In this document: positions 1 to 5,651 of the stretch, one piece after another | Numbering within the stretch: position 1 is the first letter of the stretch | Layout: each line of letters opens with the position of its first letter | NCBI GenBank assembly: GCA_009778375.1 | Contig: WRJW01000151.1 | Location: 1-6,665 of the forward strand | Length of the DNA: 6,665 nucleotides | Source of the DNA: Bacteroidota bacterium | GTDB taxonomy: Bacteria > Bacteroidota > Bacteroidia > Bacteroidales > UBA932 | Direction: 5' to 3' | The notes under the pieces: model-generated | The model's input: only the letters and a program-made list of their open reading frames with translations | Database searches by the model: none | What the model was told of the DNA's origin: nothing | Made by a program: the position numbers and the translations under genes

Positions 1-674
1 ACCTGCTGACCTTCCTGGTGAATAAAGTGTTCCCGCCGCTTTACGGTCATTTCGGTGGGAGGATACGACGATCCGCCCGCTTTTTGGTAGAGGTATTTAC
101 GGCCTACTCCGTCCACATGGTTTTGGTAATCCAAGAGGCCAAAGCAAGGATCGGGAGCAGGTTCAATAAGCATGGCTACTGCGGCGTCGCCGAAGAGGGG
201 ACAAGTGGTGCGATCTTTATAATTGGTAATGGCCGACATTTTTTCTCCGGCCACAATCACCGCTTTTTTGATGCGTCCGCTGCGTATAAAGGCGTCTACC
301 GTAGCGTAGGCAAAGAGAAAACCCGAACAACCGGCGTTTATATCGTAGCCCCACGCCTTTTTAATACCCACCTTGTCGCTGATAATGTTGGCGGTAGCCG
401 GAAAAAGCATATCGGGAGTGACGGTGCAGCAAATCACCATATCTATCTCGGCAGGATCGGTTTGGGTCTTTTCCAATAATTTGAGTAGGGCGGCCGAACC
501 CATTTCGGAATTTCCTTTTCCCCTCCCTCGGAGGATCCGCCGCTCCCTGATCCCAACCCTGCTCATTATCCATTCGTGGGTGGTGGCCACCATCCGGCTG
601 AGGGTAGCGTTGGTAAGGATATATTCGGGCACAAAGGCCTCCATGCCTGTAATGGCAGAATGTATATCATTCAT
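1..674 (-). CDS. fabH: 3-oxoacyl-ACP synthase III (KAS III), C-terminal part missing at window edge
   Basis: This is the ketoacyl-ACP synthase III that condenses acetyl-CoA (or another short acyl-CoA) with malonyl-ACP to start type II fatty acid synthesis in the cytosol. The window holds the first 224 residues of about 335; the rest lies beyond position 1, so the His and Asn of the Cys-His-Asn triad are not visible. The catalytic cysteine is seen in NAGCSGF (Cys116). Other family signatures are the HEWIMSRVGIRERRI stretch near residues 33-47, SDKVGIKKAWGYDINAG before the cysteine, and FGDAAVAML (161-169). The frame is open from the ATG to the window edge. The start at 674 overlaps the plsX stop by 8 bases (ATGAATGA), which suggests translational coupling. 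The residues after 185 (YLYQKAGGSSYPP) resemble Bacteroidetes FabH as I remember it. It is the last visible gene of the DUF177-rpmF-plsX-fabH cluster. Confidence 0.95.
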   Translation of the reverse strand, partial: MNDIHSAITGMEAFVPEYILTNATLSRMVATTHEWIMSRVGIRERRILRGRGKGNSEMGSAALLKLLEKTQTDPAEIDMVICCTVTPDMLFPATANIISDKVGIKKAWGYDINAGCSGFLFAYATVDAFIRSGRIKKAVIVAGEKMSAITNYKDRTTCPLFGDAAVAMLIEPAPDPCFGLLDYQNHVDGVGRKYLYQKAGGSSYPPTEMTVKRREHFIHQEGQQ

Positions 675-1614
675 TATAAATCGCTTTTTTAATTTTTTGC
701 ACCAAACCTGCGGTATAAGTAGCCTCCGCTTTTAGGATCATGTGGGCCATGGCGCGAGGGGTAGAGGCCCCGTGTCCTATAACAACCGGAGCGTTCACGC
801 CTAAAATAGGAGTACCTCCGTACACCTCGTAGTCGAACCGGTCAAAAAAGGCGTTTTCAAACCCAAAATCTTTGAGGAGTTGAAACATCCCTTCGGCCTG
901 TTTAATCACCATATTGCCGGCAAAACCATCGGTAACGATCACGTCGGCAATCGTGCCTCCAAAGAGTTGACTGCTCTCGATGTTGCCCACAAAATGAAAA
1001 AAGGGATTTCCCTCCATTAACTGGTACGTTTCGCGGGTGAGCATATTTCCTTTATCGGGCTCTTCACCAATGTTGAGCAGGGCTACCCTTGGATGTTCGA
1101 TGCCCATAATGGTGCGGGCGTATACCGATCCCAAGACTCCAAACTCAAAGAGGTTGTCGGGACGGCAATCGGCATTAAGACCCACATCCAACAGCAAAGC
1201 CGATCCTCCGCTCTGAATCGGAAATTCGGCCGAAATACAGGGACGGGTCACCCCCTTGATCGTCTTGAGGAGGCTTTGGGCCCCCACCAACATGGCCCCG
1301 GTGTTTCCTGCTCCGGCAAAAGCGTCCACGTTGCCCTGCTGGAGGGAGAGGAATCCCGCCACAAGGCTCGAATCCTTTTTTTGCTGGAAAGCCTTTACCG
1401 GATGTTCTCCCATCTCAATAACCTGAGGTGCAGAGACGATTTCAAAGCGATCGGCACCGGCTTGTTGGGAGCGACAGATCTCTCTGATTTTTCTTTCGTT
1501 GCCAAAAAGAACAACTTTGGAGTCGGGCGCCAGACGGTCTAAAGCCAAGAGGGCCCCAAGAACCGTATGCAGGGGAGCGTAGTCCCCTCCCATAGCGTCT
1601 ACTCCTATTTTCAT
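667..1614 (-). CDS. plsX: Phosphate acyltransferase PlsX
   Basis: PlsX converts acyl-ACP and inorganic phosphate to acyl-phosphate, the acyl donor that the membrane enzyme PlsY uses to acylate glycerol 3-phosphate. It is a peripheral membrane or cytosolic protein. The 315-residue product has the family's usual length. It opens with MKIGVDAMGGDYAP, the classic N-terminal signature, and contains KKDSSL (about residue 80), the glycine-rich AGAGNTGAMLVGA (about 100-112), a NIGEEPDKGN block, and ADVIVTDGFAGN near the C-terminal third, all typical of PlsX. The ATG at 1612-1614 lies 13 bases downstream of the rpmF stop, with no strong Shine-Dalgarno sequence, as expected in Bacteroidetes. Its stop codon sits inside the start of fabH. 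No key element appears broken. Sitting between rpmF and fabH, it makes the cluster match the widespread bacterial rpmF-plsX-fabH order. Confidence 0.97.
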   Translation of the reverse strand: MKIGVDAMGGDYAPLHTVLGALLALDRLAPDSKVVLFGNERKIREICRSQQAGADRFEIVSAPQVIEMGEHPVKAFQQKKDSSLVAGFLSLQQGNVDAFAGAGNTGAMLVGAQSLLKTIKGVTRPCISAEFPIQSGGSALLLDVGLNADCRPDNLFEFGVLGSVYARTIMGIEHPRVALLNIGEEPDKGNMLTRETYQLMEGNPFFHFVGNIESSQLFGGTIADVIVTDGFAGNMVIKQAEGMFQLLKDFGFENAFFDRFDYEVYGGTPILGVNAPVVIGHGASTPRAMAHMILKAEATYTAGLVQKIKKAIYNE

Positions 1615-1626
1615 ACCCCAAAGGGA

Positions 1627-1809
1627 CTAAGCGGTTTTCTTGGCTATAATCAACCGACCGCGGTAATATCCGCATTCGGGACAAACGCGATGGTAAATCA
1701 CGGTAGCTCCACAATTAGAACAAGTAGATAAGGTAGGGAGTTCCAATTTTTGATGGGTTCTGCGCTTGTTACGGCGCTGTTTGGAGATTTTGTGTTTAGG
1801 ATGTGCCAT
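1627..1809 (-). CDS. rpmF: Large subunit ribosomal protein bL32
   Basis: bL32 is a small basic protein of the 50S ribosomal subunit. The 60-residue product begins MAHPKHKISKQRRNKRRTHQ, the standard lysine and arginine rich N-terminus. It carries a complete four-cysteine zinc ribbon: Cys30 and Cys33 (CSNC) and Cys43 and Cys46 (CPEC), so it is the zinc-binding form rather than the cysteine-free paralogue used under zinc limitation in some bacteria. The ATG is at 1807-1809, 18 bases downstream of the DUF177 gene, with an AT-rich leader and no clear Shine-Dalgarno sequence. plsX follows after 12 bases. The DUF177-rpmF pairing is conserved across bacteria, and co-transcription with fatty acid genes is known for E. 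coli. Confidence 0.98.
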   Translation of the reverse strand: MAHPKHKISKQRRNKRRTHQKLELPTLSTCSNCGATVIYHRVCPECGYYRGRLIIAKKTA

Positions 1810-1827
1810 AAATATGTGATTTTTAAA

Positions 1828-2223
1828 TTAATTTACCGATAATTCGGCCAATTTTTGCATCATCACCGGGTCGCACTCGCCGGAGGGATGCAGGGTTTGA
1901 AAGGGAAGGTTGACGCAAACGCTGTCGTAGAGGTACTGGCTCAGGTCCAATTCCTCCTGATCAGGCTCTAACAGAATTACCTCCTTGTCGTTGCACAAAA
2001 TCGGGATCGAAACATCGCCCAAACAACGGTCGCAGGAGCGCACCACCGATCCCTGCAACGCAGATTCAACCATGATCCGGTCGACTTCTCTCTCTAAGGC
2101 TACCCGAACCTCCAGGTGTGCATCAATGAGTTCCTGATTTTCAAACGAAGCAAAAAAATCGCGCCCCAAACTCCATTCATAATGGTGCAGGCCCAAAGCC
2201 AATCCCTTTAAGGAGATTACCAT
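1828..2223 (-). CDS. DUF177 (YceD-family) protein, start chosen at internal ATG
   Basis: This is a member of the DUF177/YceD family, whose genes almost always precede rpmF. In E. coli and plants the family has been linked to 23S rRNA processing or accumulation, but the molecular mechanism is not settled. From the ATG at 2221-2223 the product has 131 residues, starting MVISLKGLALGLHHYEW, which matches the family's usual beginning. The family cysteine motif SCDRCL is present (Cys64 and Cys67), and a later cysteine in PSGECDP (Cys117) fits the conserved C-terminal position. The acidic loop between these blocks looks shorter than in Bacteroides relatives I remember. The frame stays open to an ATG at 2290-2292 (154 residues). 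I prefer the shorter form because the extra 23 residues are AT-rich and unlike the family, they overlap the divergent promoter region, and a promoter-like box at 2272-2279 would start transcription inside them. Function is inferred from family and context only. Confidence 0.88.
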   Translation of the reverse strand: MVISLKGLALGLHHYEWSLGRDFFASFENQELIDAHLEVRVALEREVDRIMVESALQGSVVRSCDRCLGDVSIPILCNDKEVILLEPDQEELDLSQYLYDSVCVNLPFQTLHPSGECDPVMMQKLAELSVN

Positions 2224-2271
2224 GCCTGTATCGATTGCTTTTTTCAATGTTTTTGCTTTTAAATGAGCCGA

Positions 2272-2279
2272 CAAAGATA
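2272..2279 (-). promoter_or_regulatory. Candidate Bacteroidetes -7 promoter box for the DUF177-rpmF-plsX-fabH cluster
   Basis: Read on the minus strand these bases are TATCTTTG, a full match to the TAnnTTTG -7 element of Bacteroidetes primary-sigma promoters. Transcription would begin roughly 5 to 8 bases further left, near 2265, giving a leader of about 40 bases before the ATG at 2223. No convincing TTTG -33 element is present at the expected distance, so the call rests on the -7 box and its position in the intergenic region. Confidence 0.5.
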
Positions 2280-2299
2280 TACATTTTTCCAAAATTATT

Positions 2300-2307
2300 T
2301 ATATTTG
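2300..2307 (+). promoter_or_regulatory. Candidate Bacteroidetes -7 promoter box for the NAD salvage pair
   Basis: These bases read TATATTTG, a full match to the TAnnTTTG -7 element. The expected transcription start, around 2312-2315, would leave a very short leader of about 12 bases before the ATG at 2326. No good -33 TTTG is seen; the place where it should lie is taken by the opposing box at 2272-2279. An AGGA at 2319-2322 lies only three bases from the chosen ATG, too close for a standard Shine-Dalgarno role. Confidence 0.5.
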
Positions 2308-2325
2308 CGCTCAATTTTAGGATGG

Positions 2326-3780
2326 ATGAATCAGATACCTTTTTGCTCGGATATGTATCAATATACTATGAGCAAAACTTTTATGGACAGCGGCCTTGAC
2401 CGGAAAGAGGCAATTTTTAACCTGCTGTTCAGAAATGCGCCCGACAAGAACAATTGGGCGGTGGTAAGCGGCACCCGCGACGCGGTAGCCGTGGCCTTAG
2501 CCTTAGGCGGAGCACCTCCCTCGTTTTTTGCCCGTTTTTTGCCCCAAGCCCATTACGAAACCTTTAGGGAGTATTTATCTTCTATCCGCTTTACCGGATC
2601 GATTTGGGCTATGGAAGAGGGCGAAATCGCCTTTCCCAACCAACCGGTAATGATTATAAAGGCCCCTCTGATTCAGGCTCAATTGTTAGAAACTCCCCTG
2701 CTCTGTATACTCAACCACCAGATGGCGGTGGCCACCAAAGCTTCGCGGGTTAGCCGGAGTACCTCTAAACCCGTCAGCGAGTTTGGTTCGCGCCGCGCCC
2801 ACGGTCCCTGGGCGGCCGAGCACGGAGCCAAAGCAGCTTATATAGGGGGTTGCGCCAACTCTTCCAATATCCTGAGCCATATAAATTACGATGTTCCCTG
2901 TTCGGGCACCATGGCCCACAGCTACGTTACGGCCTTTGGCCCTGTACCCGCCTTTGAACGTGACGCCTTTACCACTTATATTAAAAGCCATTACGGAGAA
3001 CCTTTAGTGCTGCTCATCGATACCTACGACACCCTTCGTTCCGGTATCCGTAACGCCATAGCAGCCTTTAAGGAGTGCGGTATTGACGACGGCTACCGCA
3101 ATATGTACGGAATACGGCTCGACAGCGGAGACTTGGCCTACCTTTCCATAACGTGCCGCCGTTTGTTGGACGAGGCAGGGCTTTCAAAGTGTAAAATTAT
3201 AGCTTCTAACGCTTTGGATGAATACTTGATTGCCGACTTGGAGCGCCAGAACGCTGCCGTTGATTTTTACGGAGTGGGCGACGCCATTGCCACCAGCAAA
3301 CACAACCCCTGCTTTGGCAATGTGTATAAATTGGTGCAAATCGGGGAGCAGCCCCTGCTCAAACGAACCGAAGAGAAAGGAAAACTCATCAACCCCGGTT
3401 TTCAACGTACCTACCGCATTATTCAGGAGGGGGAGTTTAAAGCCGACGTCACCTGCTTGGTCGGAGATACCTTGAGCCGCAGCATCGAAGCCGGAAAATC
3501 CATTTTGCTCTGCGACGAATCGGATCCGAGCAAACAAACACCATATCCGGCAGGAAGTTATAGCTATTCCATCCTGCAAAAATTGATGGTGGATCAGGGC
3601 GTTAGCAAAGAGTCCGACCCTTCGACAGACCAAAAACGCCGCTATTATTTGAGCAACTTAGCCCAACTGAACCCCACCGAACGGCGGATCATCAATCCCC
3701 ATTTTCACAAAGTAGACATTTCAGACGACCTGTACCAATTAAAATTAAATCTACTCCATGATATCCAACGACAACTCTAA
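2326..3780 (+). CDS. pncB: Nicotinate phosphoribosyltransferase
   Basis: This enzyme (NAPRTase) joins nicotinate to 5-phosphoribosyl pyrophosphate, with ATP hydrolysis, to give nicotinate mononucleotide in the Preiss-Handler NAD salvage route. From the ATG at 2326 it has 484 residues, close to the longer, YueK/human-like NAPRTase group rather than the roughly 400-residue enterobacterial PncB. Visible signatures are the N-terminal CSDMYQYTMS, EFGSRRAHG (152-160), GCANSSN, GTMAHS (194-199) with His198 at the place of the autophosphorylated histidine, DTYDT (232-236), GIRLDSGDL (262-270, phosphate and ribose binding) and FYGVGDAIATS (314-324). The frame is open back to an ATG at 2263, but those 21 extra residues run through the promoter region and are unlike the family. 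A start at 2353 would cut into the conserved N-terminus. The last 23 bases overlap the nicotinamidase gene. Confidence 0.95.
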   Translation: MNQIPFCSDMYQYTMSKTFMDSGLDRKEAIFNLLFRNAPDKNNWAVVSGTRDAVAVALALGGAPPSFFARFLPQAHYETFREYLSSIRFTGSIWAMEEGEIAFPNQPVMIIKAPLIQAQLLETPLLCILNHQMAVATKASRVSRSTSKPVSEFGSRRAHGPWAAEHGAKAAYIGGCANSSNILSHINYDVPCSGTMAHSYVTAFGPVPAFERDAFTTYIKSHYGEPLVLLIDTYDTLRSGIRNAIAAFKECGIDDGYRNMYGIRLDSGDLAYLSITCRRLLDEAGLSKCKIIASNALDEYLIADLERQNAAVDFYGVGDAIATSKHNPCFGNVYKLVQIGEQPLLKRTEEKGKLINPGFQRTYRIIQEGEFKADVTCLVGDTLSRSIEAGKSILLCDESDPSKQTPYPAGSYSYSILQKLMVDQGVSKESDPSTDQKRRYYLSNLAQLNPTERRIINPHFHKVDISDDLYQLKLNLLHDIQRQL

Positions 3781-4360
3781 CGCTGTTACCCCAACCAACC
3801 GCATCCACTTAGTTGTAGACGTGCTCAACGATTTTATATCGGGCAGCATGGCTTGTCACCACGCACGGGAAGCCATCTCTAAAATCATCGACCGGATAAA
3901 TGTTCATCCCGAAGAAGAGGTGATCTACGTGTGCGAGGCGCATCCCGCCGACCACTGTTCCTTTACCGAACAAGGTGGTCCCTGGCCTCCTCACTGCGTA
4001 AAGCAAAGTTTTGGCCAGCAAATCGATCTGGCCTTTTATACGCGGCTCCAACTGCCCCACCAACGTCCCCGTATCAGCGAGAACATCTTTGAAAAAGGCC
4101 ATTTAGCCGATCAGGAAGAGTATTCTGCCTATCAGGCCATCGGCCCCGGCGGAAAAAGGCTGGGCGCATTTCTTATGCCCGGTCAGGCGGTACTGATCAG
4201 TGGCATAGCCACGGAATACTGTATCTTGGAATCTGTACGGGATCTTTTGGCCAACGCTCATCCGGTAGAAGTATTGCAGGAAGGTTTGGGCTACGTTACC
4301 TTAGAGGGACACAAACAAGCCATTGCCCAAATGAAGGAGTTAGGGGCTAAAATGTGCTGA
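3758..4360 (+). CDS. pncA: Nicotinamidase (isochorismatase-like hydrolase)
   Basis: The product hydrolyses nicotinamide to nicotinate and ammonia, feeding the phosphoribosyltransferase encoded just upstream. It has 200 residues and an isochorismatase-like fold. The Asp-Lys-Cys catalytic triad is seen as Asp21 (VVDVLNDF), Lys113 (FEKGHLADQEEYSAY) and Cys155 (SGIATEYC), the last preceded by the Ile-Ala pair at the family's cis-peptide position. Metal ligands expected from E. coli and Pyrococcus enzymes are an Asp-x-His motif plus a later His. Here the motif reads Glu60-Ala-His62, and the later histidine is His79 in WPPHC, so the aspartate is replaced by glutamate. The HPADHCSF block identifies the nicotinamidase branch. 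The ATG at 3758 lies inside the end of pncB and no other ATG occurs before residue 31, which is past the catalytic aspartate, so the overlapping start is firm. Specificity is inferred from motifs and the pncB neighbour. Confidence 0.92.
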   Translation: MISNDNSNAVTPTNRIHLVVDVLNDFISGSMACHHAREAISKIIDRINVHPEEEVIYVCEAHPADHCSFTEQGGPWPPHCVKQSFGQQIDLAFYTRLQLPHQRPRISENIFEKGHLADQEEYSAYQAIGPGGKRLGAFLMPGQAVLISGIATEYCILESVRDLLANAHPVEVLQEGLGYVTLEGHKQAIAQMKELGAKMC

Positions 4361-4363
4361 GAA

Positions 4364-5650
4364 CTACCTGCCCAGCAGTTTAAACATATTTTTTTTGTAC
4401 GCCTCTACTCCCGGCTGGTCAAAGGGATTGACGTCCAACATATAGGCGCTGATCCCGCAGGCAACTTCAAAAAAGTAGAGCAGAGCGCCGACGCTGCACG
4501 CATCCAAGCGGGGAATTTCTATGCGGATGTTAGGTACGCCTCCGGCTATATGGGCCATGCGGGTTCCCAATTCGGCCATTTTGTTGCAATAATCCACACG
4601 TTTGCCGCTCAAATAATTTAGGCCGTCCAAATCCTGAGGGTCGGATTCGACGGTCAGACATTGTTCCGTTTCCGGCTCCGCCACGCTCAACACCGTTTCC
4701 ATCAAAAAACGCGGACCCTCCTGAATGTATTGGCCTAAGGAGTGCAAATCGGTGGTAAAATCGACCCCGGCCGGAAAAATACCCCTACCCTCTTTACCCT
4801 CGCTCTCGCCGTATAGCTGTTTCCACCACTCTGTAAGGTAATGGAGCTTTGGGTGAAAATTGGCCAGCAATTCTATCGATTTTCCCTGTTGGTACAAGGC
4901 GTTGCGCGCCAAAGCATACTGTAAAGCGGGATTCTCTATGGAGGGTGCGAGGCAGGTTGGCATACCCTCGCGGGCGCCCGATAAAAGGGTTTCAATAGCT
5001 ACCCCTGCTATGGCCATCGGCAGCAAGCCCACCGGTGTCAGCACCGAAAAACGCCCTCCCACATTATCGGGAATCACAAAGGTCTTATACCCCTCCTGAT
5101 CGGCCAGCCTTTTTAAGGCCCCCCTGTGCGCATCGGTAATAGCTACAATGCGTCGTTGAGCCTCTTTGCAGCCATACTTCTCTTTAATATGCTTTTGGAT
5201 AATTCTAAAAGCAAGGGCAGGTTCGGTGGTAGTGCCCGATTTGGAAATCACTACACAAGCGCACGAGCGCCCCTGCATTACTGCCAACAATTCGGACAAA
5301 TAATCTTCGCTCATATTTTGTCCGGCAAAAACGACCAAGGGATGTGCGCGGCGGGGCAAGAGGGTCTCAAAACTGTGGGACAACGCCTCAATCACCGCTT
5401 TGGCCCCCAAATAGGATCCTCCAATGCCAATCACCACCACGATTTCTACGCCTTGCGACAAATCGGAGGCAACCTCTTTGATTCGATCGATTTCTGATTC
5501 GGTAATGGCTTGAGGCAGGGTAAGCCACCCCAAAAAATCGCTCCCGGGACCGGTTCCCTCCTTGAGGGTAGTCAGGGCGGCAGCGCCGTCGGAAAAGGCG
5601 GGGGTAATATCCATCCCTATTCCCGTAAGATCAACGTTAATCGTCTTCAT
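4364..5650 (-). CDS. pgi: Glucose-6-phosphate isomerase
   Basis: Pgi interconverts glucose 6-phosphate and fructose 6-phosphate in the cytosol. The 428-residue protein belongs to the shorter bacterial (Bacillus-like) group. Visible elements are GIGGSYLGAKA (75-85), the SIS-domain phosphate loop SKSGTT (136-141), DNVGGRFS (195-202, signature with Arg200), TEWWKQLYGESEGKEGRGIF with the catalytic Glu282, DLHSLGQ with His303, and the C-terminal NPFDQPGVEAYKKNMF with the active-site lysine at Lys419. All expected active-site residues are present. The start at 5648-5650 follows the gpsA stop by one base, so the two are almost certainly one transcript. The stop is three bases from the nicotinamidase stop on the other strand. 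An A8 run on the coding strand covers the two lysine codons 419-420. Confidence 0.97.
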   Translation of the reverse strand: MKTINVDLTGIGMDITPAFSDGAAALTTLKEGTGPGSDFLGWLTLPQAITESEIDRIKEVASDLSQGVEIVVVIGIGGSYLGAKAVIEALSHSFETLLPRRAHPLVVFAGQNMSEDYLSELLAVMQGRSCACVVISKSGTTTEPALAFRIIQKHIKEKYGCKEAQRRIVAITDAHRGALKRLADQEGYKTFVIPDNVGGRFSVLTPVGLLPMAIAGVAIETLLSGAREGMPTCLAPSIENPALQYALARNALYQQGKSIELLANFHPKLHYLTEWWKQLYGESEGKEGRGIFPAGVDFTTDLHSLGQYIQEGPRFLMETVLSVAEPETEQCLTVESDPQDLDGLNYLSGKRVDYCNKMAELGTRMAHIAGGVPNIRIEIPRLDACSVGALLYFFEVACGISAYMLDVNPFDQPGVEAYKKNMFKLLGR

Positions 5651-5651
5651 A

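Noticed and set aside
18..479. Open plus-strand frame of 153 codons opposite fabH
   Set aside because: It is antisense to an intact, clearly homologous fabH frame, and the encoded protein resembles no family I know.
361..573. Short minus-strand frame that could suggest a broken fabH
   Set aside because: It is an alternative frame. Translating from the ATG at 674 gives one uninterrupted FabH frame to the window edge with all motifs in register, so there is no frameshift.
1093..1542. Plus-strand frame of 149 codons opposite plsX
   Set aside because: It is antisense to the conserved PlsX coding region, with no recognisable motif or promoter.
1442..1714. Minus-strand frame spanning the rpmF-plsX junction
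   Set aside because: It overlaps two certain genes in another frame and has an arginine and serine rich composition typical of a shadow frame.
3184..3633. Minus-strand frame of 149 codons opposite pncB
   Set aside because: It is a shadow of the pncB coding sequence; no family features are visible.
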